A stretch of DNA of 64,000 nucleotides, taken from assembly GCA_039105265.1 (NCBI GenBank), contig JAPFFF010000011.1, positions 310,001 through 374,000 of the forward strand. Direction: 5' to 3'. The DNA is from Tritrichomonas musculus. Taxonomy: Eukaryota > Parabasalia > Tritrichomonadida > Tritrichomonadidae. This document shows, piece after piece, positions 38,175-47,781 of the stretch. How positions within the stretch are numbered: position 1 is the stretch's first letter; the number at the start of each line of letters is the position of its first letter. The notes under the pieces were generated by a model. The model ran no database searches, was not told where the DNA came from, and saw nothing but the letters and a program-made list of their open reading frames with translations. The position numbers and the translations under genes were made by a program.

Positions 38175-38645
38175 TTGGTTTTACCTACTGCATTTTATAC
38201 CCTTTCTATAGCATATGAGACTAATGATAATGAAAAATTACTAGAACTGATGAAAAGTCCTATCTCAGGTAAACAGTCATTTTCACATTTCGATAAAGTA
38301 TTTGTCCCCATTTGCTCAGATGGAGAACATTGGGTTTTATGTATTGTTCGATATTCAAAGAAAATAATCGAATGCTATGACTCTGAGAATAAGTCAATGG
38401 CACCAGAGGTAAAGACACTTAATAAGTATATCAATATTTCAGCAACAGGTAAGTTAAAAGCAAAATATTATGATGTACCTATTCAAAGAAATAACAAGGA
38501 TTGTGGAGTGTTTCTAATGGAATCTTGTCGTACCTTTTTGCATGAAGGAGATGGTAAGTTTAAACAACGCAATATACCAGATATTAGAAAGAAAATACTT
38601 CGAGAACTTCAAAACAATGAATTAGAAACAGGTGTTGTATATTAA
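38175..38645 (+). CDS. Ulp1/adenain-like cysteine protease (D1)
   Basis: This domain of about 155 residues has the order of the C48/adenain fold: His in SDGEHWVLCIV, Asp in ECYDSENKSM, Gln in PIQRNNKDCGVFLMESCR and Cys in the same block (KDCGVF). In adenoviruses and Polintons this protease matures virion proteins. It follows the proline-rich gene closely. There is no ATG near the start of the domain, so the exact N-terminus is unsettled. Confidence 0.85.
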   Translation: MVLPTAFYTLSIAYETNDNEKLLELMKSPISGKQSFSHFDKVFVPICSDGEHWVLCIVRYSKKIIECYDSENKSMAPEVKTLNKYINISATGKLKAKYYDVPIQRNNKDCGVFLMESCRTFLHEGDGKFKQRNIPDIRKKILRELQNNELETGVVY

Positions 38646-38669
38646 TAAAGACTTTTTATTCAACTCGAA

Positions 38670-39671
38670 ATGGAATTACCACCAAGTGTTAACACTTTAT
38701 ATCCTAATCGATATAATATAGTTAATGATGGTAATACACCTCTTCCAATCGAAACAGCCTACTTCCTTGAGGATGCTCAACATGATAAAGCTAAGTTTAA
38801 TAGGTATTGGTTTAATTTCCCACCAGAATGGTCAACTGCAAACAAAGGGGAATCTATTGTTGGCGTTCGTTCAGCACATATCATTAAGAGAAGACGCAAA
38901 ATGGAAGTAGAGATTGAAATATATAAGATACATAAGAAAACATATGAGTTTGTTTGTGGTGGAACATGGAATGATGGAACACTAAAAGAAGACTATATAA
39001 CTGGTTCAAATCATGAATATGGGTGCTTCAAAGTCATTGATTGGGTGTCAGTCGATGGAGATTTACGTGGATTTTTTGATGCAGTTAATCGTGCATTCAA
39101 ATCATACATTAAAACTTCAACATTAGACAAATTTGTTCAAAATGATGATGATATACAGGATAGAGATATACAAACCGATGGATACTATGATAAAAATGGT
39201 TTTCATGAAATCATTTATACAGAAAGAAATAAAGCAGAGAACCATAAATACTACTATACCAATAGTAAGAATGAACGAGATTGGGAGTATACTGCACCAT
39301 ATATGAACTTTTTCCAACTTAAATCCTGGAATGATGACTTTGCAGATGTGTTTAATATAGGTAATGGAATATTTCAAAATAAACCAGAAAAATATCAAAC
39401 ATGGAGTAAGACATTAATATTTGATAATATATGGGACAGACAATCATGCAAAATATATTCATCGATAGGTGAACAAGCATTACATAACTATATTGGAGAT
39501 AGTGATGTTGAATATAGTCCGATTAAGTACTTCAAGTTAAACTCAATGGACCAAAGGTTTTGGATAGACTTCTATAGTGATGCCCATTATAATTGTCCAA
39601 CAAAACTACCTCCAAATGATTCATTTGTAATCGAAATGCAATTCCTTCAATACGATAAGATGTTTATTTAA
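38670..39671 (+). CDS. Candidate minor capsid (penton-like) protein (D1)
   Basis: This 333-residue beta-rich soluble protein begins MELPPSVNTLYPNRYNIVND and ends LPPNDSFVIEMQFLQYDKMFI, an ending like that of Polinton minor capsid proteins where the last beta strand closes a jelly roll. It follows the protease and precedes integrase with a gap of 6 bp. No direct homologue in A, B or C is obvious by eye. The assignment is moderate and depends on overall composition and context. Confidence 0.5.
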   Translation: MELPPSVNTLYPNRYNIVNDGNTPLPIETAYFLEDAQHDKAKFNRYWFNFPPEWSTANKGESIVGVRSAHIIKRRRKMEVEIEIYKIHKKTYEFVCGGTWNDGTLKEDYITGSNHEYGCFKVIDWVSVDGDLRGFFDAVNRAFKSYIKTSTLDKFVQNDDDIQDRDIQTDGYYDKNGFHEIIYTERNKAENHKYYYTNSKNERDWEYTAPYMNFFQLKSWNDDFADVFNIGNGIFQNKPEKYQTWSKTLIFDNIWDRQSCKIYSSIGEQALHNYIGDSDVEYSPIKYFKLNSMDQRFWIDFYSDAHYNCPTKLPPNDSFVIEMQFLQYDKMFI

Positions 39672-39677
39672 AAACAA

Positions 39678-40655
39678 ATGAGTAAAGAAGAACCAAGCCC
39701 ATATGAAAAATTATACAACAAAGCTAAATGGAAGACCTTGGACAAATACCTTAGCATGGCAAAACAAGAGAATCTAAATGAAGACGAAGCAAAGAAATAC
39801 TTTGATGAAAAAGTAGTACATGATAAGAGAGTACCTAAAGCACAATTTATTCCTATTGTATCCAAACATCCTCATGGTTATCAAATGGATACCTTCATTA
39901 ATAATAAAGAGGCAGGTGGGTTGAATTATCTAATGTTCATCAATATCAACACCAGAAAAGCATATGCATATCCTATGAATGGTAAAGGAGCAAGAGAAGT
40001 ATTAACAGCACTTCATAAATTTGTTAATGATGTACCTCATGTATATTCGATAACAAGTGATGAGGATGCAGCATATTTATCATCAACAGTCTTAGACTTC
40101 ATGAGAGAGAAGAACATAAAATACCGAACAACAACTGAGAATAACCATAATGTACTTGGAATTATTAATAGGTTTATGAGAACCATAAGAGATGCTATTG
40201 GTGAAAATAGGTTTATTCAACCAAAGGAGATGCATGATTTTGTCAACATATATAACAACTCTCCTCATAGGTCTTTAGATAATAAAGCACCTAATGATAT
40301 TACTCCAGAGGATGAAATAAAGTACATACAAAAGAATGCACGCATTAATCCATACCATTTTAATCCAGGTGAGAAGGTCAGGTTAGTACTCGAAAAAGAA
40401 CCATTTGGTAAAAGAAGAAGTAATTTGTCCAATGAGTCTTATATAGTTGACTCGCAAAAAGGTAACCAGTTTGTGGTCAGGTCCAAAGATGGTTCAACTA
40501 GTTCATTCCCTGGATATAGGTTGTTAAGGACAAGAGACAAAAGGAAAGCACATTTTTTTTCCCTGCCCATAGTTTTTTTTTTAAAATCATTAAAATTTGA
40601 CTATGAACATGTTCTAATAATAAATATTGCACTTTCATTCAGATTTAACCAGTAG
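39678..40655 (+). CDS. Retroviral-type integrase (D1)
   Basis: The open frame is 325 residues; the integrase part ends at about residue 285 and the tail runs into AT-rich sequence. Core landmarks are YQMDTFINNKEAGGLNYLMF with ININTRKAYAY, ITSDEDAAYLSS, NVLGIINRFMRTIRDAIG and YNNSPHRSLDNKAP, then an SH3-like end (KRRSNLSNESYIVDSQKGNQ). It is shorter at the N-terminus and more diverged than the A/B/D2 group, so it marks a separate lineage. Confidence 0.85.
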   Translation: MSKEEPSPYEKLYNKAKWKTLDKYLSMAKQENLNEDEAKKYFDEKVVHDKRVPKAQFIPIVSKHPHGYQMDTFINNKEAGGLNYLMFININTRKAYAYPMNGKGAREVLTALHKFVNDVPHVYSITSDEDAAYLSSTVLDFMREKNIKYRTTTENNHNVLGIINRFMRTIRDAIGENRFIQPKEMHDFVNIYNNSPHRSLDNKAPNDITPEDEIKYIQKNARINPYHFNPGEKVRLVLEKEPFGKRRSNLSNESYIVDSQKGNQFVVRSKDGSTSSFPGYRLLRTRDKRKAHFFSLPIVFFLKSLKFDYEHVLIINIALSFRFNQ

Positions 40656-41248
40656 ATATCGATTTATTTAAATTTTACATCGTCCACTAATATCAAAATA
40701 TTGTTGGAATTTTGGGAAAATTATGGTGCAGTTAAAAAGTATGCAAGATATAATACTAGAACATATACTTATTTGAAATTGATAATTTGAGTTGAAAGAG
40801 AAAATGAAAATTATAGTAATAATATGATGATGATCTTATGACAAATTTCCACCTCTCTATATATATCATCTATTTTTAAATAATTCATTAAAAGTATTAT
40901 ATATTTTCTTAAACATTTTTGTCCATCATTTTTAATTCAATGAAAAAAATTAATATGATTTATGTTGCATTTTTTTTAATCAAATTGAATATATAAATGG
41001 TCACAAAAAAAAGAATTAATTTCATTATTTCTCAAAGAAATCTTTTAAAAAACAGTATTTTTATGATACTTAATTAATTACAATATTAATTATCTCTTAA
41101 TTAAATATTTTGTGATATTTTTTTTTTCCAATTATAATAATATCATATTAATCATTTAAAAAGCATTTGAATTTTTCAATTTATTTTTATTTTAATAATC
41201 AAAATTGTTTTAATTAATTTATAAATCAAATGAATGAAATTGTTTTCA
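40656..41248. other. AT-rich spacer, nothing recognised
   Basis: Very AT-rich DNA between the D1 integrase and the transposase gene. No inverted repeat or gene that I can support. Confidence 0.6.
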
Positions 41249-43215
41249 TTATTTTTTGGGTTTTGAGTTGAGATTAATGGCAATTTTGGATCCACCTTGA
41301 GTATGAATCAATTTTGCAGCACGAGATGCTCCACCAACACCTAAAAATGCTTTGTTCCAAGTGAAAGGCCTTCTTGTTTTCTTTTGAGCTTTTTCTTCAT
41401 CGAAAAACTCATCCAAAATTGCTGCAAACCAATATGCTTCATCATTGTTGTCTGTTTTAGGTTCAATATTGAAACCGGCCAGATTCAAAAAACTTGTTGC
41501 AATATCAAGTGGTTGATATGAAGCTGAATTCATTATTTCTATTTCATTTGGCTTATAGTTTTGTCCATCATCGTCATCATCAACAAATTGACCAAAACTA
41601 CTTCTTCCAGGGATTTTAATTTGATCTGCTTGCATTTCAAACGTTTGAAATTTAGCAATGATTTTTGTGAATCTTCCCAAAGTGTGAACATCGCATGCTC
41701 GGACACGTGCATGCCCAAACTTATGCTCTAAAGGCATGCTTGAGTCAGAATTGAATGAAAACTTTTTTTCAATTGTTAACAATTGGATTTGGCTGTATAT
41801 AGTATTTGTGAACTCGATTAACAATGAATTGTCATAAAACGCAAGGTCAATTTTTTCACCTCTTTTTTTTTGATTCAATTCAGTTTTTGAATTATCAGAT
41901 ATTTTTCTGTATAATACTAAAAACCAAAAAGCACATTCTAAAAAGAATGATCGTAATTTTCTACTAATGTTTGGGAAGTCCATACCAAATATGCCACAGC
42001 AAATAGGAAACCAAAATGCAGCAGCAACAAAGAGTTTCTTATTGAATATATCCAAAAAGCACCTCGGTGAAAATAAAGCTAATGGTGGTTTGTCGTGCAT
42101 TTTAGTATATTTGTTATTGTCAAATACAACTGTGGGTAGATATACTAAAATTTTTTGAATGATTGACATATCAATAAATGGTGAATTAAGGTCAAATGAA
42201 CCGTGAATTCTTGCGCCTAGAATTCGATACCGCAAGCGTTTTATTAAATGAAGGAAATCACAAACTGCTCTTATAACTGAAGCATGAAAAGAAATTGTTT
42301 GTTTTTCTATTGTGCTATAAATATATGAATAATAAAAATTTGAATGCAATTGAGAATATGCATTGTCGCCGTCGAAGGCGAAAGATTTGACTATTATATT
42401 TAAATCTTTTAATTCTTTTCTAAAAAATTTTAATAAATCGACAATTTTTTGATTTGATTTTCCATCAATTGATGGTTCTATATGAATTACACAAGTAGGA
42501 AATGTTGCATCATATAATTGTAATTGAAAAACGAATCCTGCCTTAATTATTTTTTTAAAATATCTAGAAACAAAGGCCTCAAATAATTTTGGTTGTTTGG
42601 TGAACTTTTGATTGAGATTTTTAGGCAAATTTGATTTTTCTTTGTCGGAAAATAAAAATCCTTGAATTATATTATTTTCATCTATCTTTACTTCTGGAGT
42701 AAAATAAAGAGCATCTACGGCCAAGCATGCTGTTAATTTGTCACTTTTTTACAGTTAATAACTGTTTTGTAATGATTGATTATTTCTTTGACCATTAAGC
42801 AGTCTGTTAACATTTTGGGAATATCGCGTAATTGAGCTTCTTGATAATTTTTAATATACGATTCAGCTGGAAAAGGCATCCATTTACATAAAATTTCGTA
42901 ATATTTTGGCGAAAAAGAATACAATTCATTAGAAAGTAACAATGTTTCTGGAGTATAAAATGGATATTCTTTATGCTCGTTGTTTAAAAGATCAAGTAAA
43001 ATTTTGTTATTTTCATCATACTCTTTACCAAATTTCATTTCATTTTGTTTTTTGTCAATAAAATCAATAAAATTATTTTTCCATTCTAAATATTTTTGAT
43101 TTTGAACTTTAAATAATCTTAAAGTCGATTGAAGAACTGACACCTGGCGTTTTAATTGAGATATTGTTTTGTATAAGTTGCAATACTCGCTTTTATCAAC
43201 AAGAATCTTTACCAT
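41249..43215 (-). pseudogene. DDE/RNase H-type transposase gene of a DNA transposon
   Basis: Two adjacent minus-strand frames are seen. One of 160 residues (42733-43215) has an N-terminal coiled coil (TISQLKRQVSVLQSTLRLF). A second of 491 residues (41249-42724) has transposase-like blocks: an opening AVDALYF, then SFAFDGDNAYSQL, CDFLHLIKRLRYRIL and SMPLEHKFGHARVRA, an order recalling P-element/THAP9-like or related RNase H-fold transposases. The second frame has no ATG at its start and stays open upstream past the end of the first in another phase, so one frameshift near 42725-42740 probably separates them. No terminal repeats were found. Family assignment is tentative. Confidence 0.55.
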
Positions 43216-44561
43216 ATTGTAAAATACGTTAAATAATACGTTAATTTTTTATATAACCGTTTTGATTTCACCTTATTTTTCACCATCTACGTTTTTTTTC
43301 AAAATCTCGTTATTTTAAAGAAAACATCAACATATGGAATTAAAAATAATTGCATGCATTTATTGATTTTTATTCTTGTATCAAATATATTAAAATCAAA
43401 ATAAATAAATAAATAAAATTTTTTTAAATATAACTTTAAAACTTATGGTGATATAGCATCGGTATTAAGCGTAACTATTTATTTATTTGAGAATTTCAAT
43501 CTAATCGAGGGTTCATTAAAATCCCTAGGGCCATTTCCCAGAATTTGAATAATCTGTGAATATTGAATATTGTGGAATATGGTGTACATGGCTTAATATT
43601 TCAGGAGTGTATATTTAAAATGTGAAATAACATGCTAGCTTTACTATGTGAAAAAAAAAGATCGATTCAGAGCTCGTTTTCTCATAAAGATTTGAGTAAA
43701 AAATTCATAACAAGGCTTCAATATCAAATAAAAAATTGATATGACCTTTGAACGATCAATAATTATATGTGGATTTCGATAAAATCAATTCTTTTTGGTA
43801 AAAGATATATATAAAAGATTCAGAAAAAGTTAATAGACAAATACGTTATTAAATTTGTATTAATATCTTTTGCATATTTCATTAAAAATAATATTTTATG
43901 ATTTATCTAATTTTAAAACGCACAACTAAAACTATGTAATCAATCAATAACCATAACCATATATTTTTTTTTCAATATGATATTATTTTCATAACTCTTT
44001 AATTAAGAATGAAAACTGTTATTAATGTTATTCAACAATAATTAACAATGGTATTAAATATAATTATATAGTTTAATGAAGATAAAAATTAAAAGTTGTT
44101 TTTTTATCCGCTAATCTTTTCTTTGAAAATTGGCGCCAGAAAAATAAATTGATTTTATTTTCTTATTTCATTTAAATAGAATAATAAATAATGTTTTAAA
44201 ATACGTTGCTACATTACACCAATTTATTTTATTAAGTTATTCAGTGAGAGGTGAAATAATTGCTGTGATAATCATAATTAATGAATAATTTTTTTAAGCT
44301 TTTTGAAAAAATTGTATCTTCAAATAAAGAATAATCAGCAATTTTCATCAAATTTTAAATATGAATAGATTTGATAATTATATCCCAAATTATGAATCAA
44401 AATCATCGCCAGAAATCTTGAAATAAAAATTTAAATTTTTTATAAAACATTAAAATATCTCAATATATATTTAATAAAAAACAGTATAATTAATATATTT
44501 GTAATGTAAGCAATGTGTTGAATATATTTATATATAGACTTTTTATTTATTTCAATTATTC
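43216..44561. other. AT-rich spacer, no gene recognised
   Basis: AT-rich DNA with many short homopolymers. I see no supportable gene or strong repeat. The left end of D2 should lie in or near its right part, but no AGTAGT terminus was found. Confidence 0.55.
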
Positions 44562-44855
44562 ATGATTTCAAAGAGCTTTACTGTTGATTTATCTGATTTC
44601 ATTCCAGCACAATTTCCTAATACCCAAGATAGAATGAATTTAATGAACTTTTCAAAACCTCCTGAAAAATTATTTATTGAGGAAAACTTACAAAAATTCA
44701 GAAATGGTTATGTAGCTTTTGAAGCCTGGACTGAATTTAAAAAATGGGCAAAAGCAAAAAATTTCAGATCCATAACTTATCAAGAATTTCACCAAAAAAT
44801 TTTACAATACTGCTCATTCAATAGTAATAATGATAAGAAATATAGATTAAGGTAA
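44562..44855 (+). CDS. Unknown 97-residue protein (D2)
   Basis: The 97 residues include the segment FEAWTEFKKWAKAKNFRSIT followed by YQEFHQKILQYC, which recalls the C-terminal winged-helix part of virus D5-type primase-helicases, though this is only a resemblance. A T-rich stretch precedes the ATG by about 20 bp. It converges on the coiled-coil gene at 44859-45056 with 3 bp between the stops. Without a search the function stays open. Confidence 0.5.
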   Translation: MISKSFTVDLSDFIPAQFPNTQDRMNLMNFSKPPEKLFIEENLQKFRNGYVAFEAWTEFKKWAKAKNFRSITYQEFHQKILQYCSFNSNNDKKYRLR

Positions 44856-44858
44856 CTT

Positions 44859-45056
44859 TTATTTAATTAATTCTTTTCTTAAAAGTTCAATTTCTTTTTC
44901 TACTTTGTCTCTTTCTCTTCGTAAATCCATTAATTTTCTAAAATCTTTATCATCAAAAACCATTTGATTACCAATAATCCCTGCCTTTTTTTCGATGTCA
45001 TTTATTTGTTCATCTAAGATATCCCATTTCTCTTTAGCTTCTTCCAATTTAGACAT
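44859..45056 (-). CDS. Small coiled-coil protein 1 (D2)
   Basis: This 65-residue, highly charged helical protein (MSKLEEAKEKWDILDEQIND...) has heptad spacing of L and I. The start codon and about 45 bp upstream are nearly repeated at the start of coiled-coil protein 2 (45099-45509), which suggests duplication of a gene with its promoter. It may be an oligomerisation or scaffolding factor. Confidence 0.65.
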   Translation of the reverse strand: MSKLEEAKEKWDILDEQINDIEKKAGIIGNQMVFDDKDFRKLMDLRRERDKVEKEIELLRKELIK

Positions 45057-45096
45057 GAAAACAAAAATAAAAGTGAAGTGTCAAAACTGCTTTTTT
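45052..45096 (-). promoter_or_regulatory. Upstream box, copy 1 (D2)
   Basis: GACATGAAAACAAAAATAAA followed by AGTGAAGTGTCAAAACTGCT is nearly identical to 45505-45549, and its core (AAATAAAAG...TGTCA..A.TGC) recurs near 46967 and 47280. Its constant place directly upstream of start codons suggests an element-specific promoter. It is read here for the minus-strand gene at 45056. Confidence 0.55.
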
Positions 45097-45098
45097 AT

Positions 45099-45509
45099 TT
45101 AAGATTTTAAAAGTTCTTGAAATTCATTTAGTAATTGGTCATATTCTTGTCGTTCTTCGGGAGTCAAAGCTGGATATTTTGATTCCAGTCTGCCTATTCT
45201 TTTCCCAATTTCGAAGGCTTTTTGACAATTGACTCGCATTTGTTCGCTTCTTTTGATATCGGAAATGAAACTATTCATTGCTTCTATTTGATTCCAGAGT
45301 TTTTCTTTTTCTCTTCGTAATCGGTCCAATTCTTCTTGGTCTTCCTGAGACAATTTGGATTCATCATAATTAATAATTGCATCCTCATCTGTGGAAGATG
45401 GAGCCTTCCTTTGAATTTTCCTTATTTGTTTACTTATTTCCAATTTTTCTTTTCGAAGACTCTCCAATTTTTCTTCCAATTCTTTGATAGGTATTTCAAT
45501 CGCAGACAT
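45099..45509 (-). CDS. Small coiled-coil protein 2 (D2)
   Basis: This 136-residue charged coiled-coil protein has the heptad-rich run LEEKLESLRKEKLEISKQI and a Ser/Thr/Asp break (APSSTDEDA) before a second helix. Its N-terminal part and leader resemble protein 1. It is divergent from integrase, with 51 bp between start codons that hold the second copy of the upstream box. Confidence 0.65.
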   Translation of the reverse strand: MSAIEIPIKELEEKLESLRKEKLEISKQIRKIQRKAPSSTDEDAIINYDESKLSQEDQEELDRLRREKEKLWNQIEAMNSFISDIKRSEQMRVNCQKAFEIGKRIGRLESKYPALTPEERQEYDQLLNEFQELLKS

Positions 45510-45560
45510 GAAAACAAAAATAAAAGTGAAATGTCAAAACTGCTCTTTATTGAAATTTAA
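45510..45560. promoter_or_regulatory. Divergent promoter with upstream box copy 2 (D2)
   Basis: The 51-bp region between coiled-coil protein 2 and integrase contains ACAAAAATAAAAGTGAAATG and TCAAAACTGCTCTTTATTG. The box is the second copy of the repeat at 45052-45096 and could serve both directions. Confidence 0.55.
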
Positions 45561-46949
45561 ATGTTATCGTCAGAAGGTGAAAAATTAATGAATTATTTAG
45601 AAAAGAAAGCTTATCAAAAGAAAGTAATAATGCCAAATGAAGCTAGAAATTATAAAGGGTATCAAAAAGATTTTGTAACTGATGATGAATTTGAACAAAT
45701 TTATAATGCTTATTCAGAATTTCGAAAAGTATTATCTGAATCATTACCTGTAATCACTGATGAAAAAATTCCTGATGATGAATTAAGTTTTGAAGAAAAA
45801 ATTGAGAACCATGTAATTAATAATTTACATAATGAAAATATTCGTACTTTTCCTGAATTTGAAAAATTGACCTCTGGATGGAAAAAAGGTAAAGATAAAT
45901 ATACTATGGAAGAATGGTATGAAATATATATTACAAAAATTATGGAACAACCAGGAATGATAGTTGAATTCAAAGGTAAAACAAATGTACCTGATATTGC
46001 ATTTAGAAATAAAAATAAAAGACATGTATTATTAAAACAATTTGAAAAAGTTATTGAGCCAAATTATGTTTCTGAAGATGATTATGTTCAAAAGAAACAA
46101 TTTCCAACTAATAAGAATAAAAAATATTATTTACATAAATTATGTGAACCTGGTACTTATTTAATTGATATTATGTTTGAAAAAAATGTTGGGTACTTAA
46201 TTTGTATAGAAGCCAATAGTCGATATTTATATGCAATTCCTTTAGGTAGAGAATGTTTTGGTGATATAAATAAAATTATGACTGCTGGACAAAAAACATC
46301 TATTTCAATAACAAAAGCTTTAAATACTTTATTTCAACAAGGAATGAAACCTAAAATATTGACCGGAGATGGTGAAAAAGGTTTTTGTTCTGAAGAAACA
46401 ATTAATTTTTTAAACTCAAATGGAATTAAATGTGAACCTGTTGATAGAATGGATGATTATCATTATCCATCATTTTTACGAAAACCAGGTGAAAAACAAA
46501 CAACTAGTCCATTACATTCTTCATTAGGTATAGTTGATAGAATTATTAGAACTTTGAGAGATATGGCTTTTGAAGTTCAACGAGAAATCTCTCCTGAAAT
46601 ATTAAAAGAATTAGTTGTTCAATATAATAATGCCCGACACTTAACTTTGTCAAAATATGCAGGTATGAATGTTTCCCCTAGTCAAATGCAAAATAATTCT
46701 GATTTATATACTTTTATTTGTAGACGTATTTCTCAAGCTAATTATAATGTTTCTGCTCAAAAAGGTTATAATTTAAAAGAAAACCAAGAAATAATTGTAT
46801 ATAATAATAAAGACACTCTTAAAAAAAGACGATCAATAACTCAACCTGGTAGATTTTTTGTAAAAGGTTTTCAAAATGGTAAATATTTAATACAAGATCT
46901 TAAAGGAAATACTCAAATATTACCTCGTTATAGATTAGATCCTATTTGA
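45561..46949 (+). CDS. Retroviral-type integrase (D2)
   Basis: This 462-residue protein has a helical N-terminal region of about 190 residues. The core has TYLIDIMFEKNVGYLICIEA then NSRYLYA, ILTGDGEKGFCS and HSSLGIVDRIIRTLRDMAF, followed by YNNARHLTLSKYAG and a basic SH3-like tail (KKRRSITQPGRFFVKGFQNG). It is closest by eye to the integrases of A and B, not to that of D1. It starts at the ATG after the divergent promoter. Confidence 0.9.
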   Translation: MLSSEGEKLMNYLEKKAYQKKVIMPNEARNYKGYQKDFVTDDEFEQIYNAYSEFRKVLSESLPVITDEKIPDDELSFEEKIENHVINNLHNENIRTFPEFEKLTSGWKKGKDKYTMEEWYEIYITKIMEQPGMIVEFKGKTNVPDIAFRNKNKRHVLLKQFEKVIEPNYVSEDDYVQKKQFPTNKNKKYYLHKLCEPGTYLIDIMFEKNVGYLICIEANSRYLYAIPLGRECFGDINKIMTAGQKTSISITKALNTLFQQGMKPKILTGDGEKGFCSEETINFLNSNGIKCEPVDRMDDYHYPSFLRKPGEKQTTSPLHSSLGIVDRIIRTLRDMAFEVQREISPEILKELVVQYNNARHLTLSKYAGMNVSPSQMQNNSDLYTFICRRISQANYNVSAQKGYNLKENQEIIVYNNKDTLKKRRSITQPGRFFVKGFQNGKYLIQDLKGNTQILPRYRLDPI

Positions 46950-47351
46950 ATTGTCAGAAAATGCAATAAAAATAAAAGGGTGTCAGATTATGCATTTTAT
47001 ATTTTCCTTTTATATTATAATATTATTTATATTTTTAATAATAAAGATTATATTTAATAAAATATTCATAAAAGGTTCAATAATTTTCAAGATATTTTTG
47101 AGACAAATTGTTTACCCCCTATTCAATTTTTCATCCATTGAATTTTTAAAAATTTGAAATACATATATCTTGGAAAATAATGGACCTTTTTCAAAGATTT
47201 TGATATTTTTAAGGTTTTCAAGGGCGTAGAATTCAAATATCACAATTAGAAATCTTAAAAATGAATTGTCAAAAAATGCAAAAAATAAAAGGGTGTCAAA
47301 AAATGCTATTTTTGGTTAACGGTCGCCTATTGAAAAAGTTTATTTTTATAA
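46950..47351. repeat. Spacer with 55-bp direct repeat (D2)
   Basis: GAATTGTCAGAAAATGCAAT, continuing AAAATAAAAGGGTGTCAG (from about 46948), recurs at about 47262 as GAATTGTCAAAAAATGCAAA with AAATAAAAGGGTGTCAAA. Both copies contain the core of the D2 upstream box. The second ends about 40 bp before the start codon at 47352. No gene is seen in the spacer. Confidence 0.75.
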
Positions 47352-47573
47352 ATGTCTGACAAACAAAGTGTACCTGAACAAAATGAAATTAAAGATGATA
47401 TTCCAGCTATGTCTGCAAAAGACATGAAAAATATTAAAAAGACAGAAGCTTGGAAAGTACTCAAAAAGAGATATGGTGAAAATGTTTCATTGCAAAAATT
47501 GCTTTCTGTTGCACATGTTATGAGACAATTAATGCAACATAACTTAAAAATCATCATCCCTAGTAGTGTATAG
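47352..47573 (+). CDS. Small protein of unknown function, 3' end in the D3 terminus (D2)
   Basis: The frame has 73 residues: an acidic disordered start (MSDKQSVPEQNEIKDDIPAM) then a helical domain (WKVLKKRYGENVSLQKLLSV). The last few codons coincide with AGTAGTGTATAGG at 47562, which has the form of a Polinton terminus. The product is not recognised. It has the D2 upstream box and an AAATG start. Confidence 0.5.
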   Translation: MSDKQSVPEQNEIKDDIPAMSAKDMKNIKKTEAWKVLKKRYGENVSLQKLLSVAHVMRQLMQHNLKIIIPSSV

Positions 47574-47781
47574 GAAGTCTTTAGAGGGGTTAGAAGCACG
47601 AACTACTGATTTGATATAATATCATTGAGATTCATATGTTGTACTCAATGTTGTTTATCACATTCTCTTCAATACGCACAAACTACTTATTCATTTCTTT
47701 CAGTCCATCATGTCATCATTCAAGTGATAATTATTTTTTATTTTTTTCCACTCCATGAATTAATTTTTTATTTCCACCCAA

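Larger units (their letters stand above)
35870..40550. mobile_element. Element D1: Polinton-like element, one end only
   Basis: The left terminus is AGTAGTATATAC at 35870, followed by a strong hairpin and short direct repeats. All genes point right: HNH nuclease, coiled-coil protein, proline-rich protein, Ulp1-like protease, candidate minor capsid protein and integrase. No matching right terminal repeat is visible before AT-rich spacer begins near 40550, and no polymerase, ATPase or major capsid gene follows, so the copy is partial. The integrase and gene order differ from A, B and C, which marks another lineage. Age: older than B, but most of its genes are open. Confidence 0.8.
44562..47561. 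mobile_element. Element D2: Polinton-like segment with integrase, ends not found
   Basis: It contains a 97-residue unknown protein, two small coiled-coil genes on the minus strand, an integrase and a 73-residue protein. Four intergenic copies of a shared upstream box tie the segment together. At 47562 an AGTAGTG sequence begins that looks like the terminus of another element (D3) inserted at the end of the 73-residue frame. No polymerase or capsid gene of its own is visible, so the copy is partial. Confidence 0.55.
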
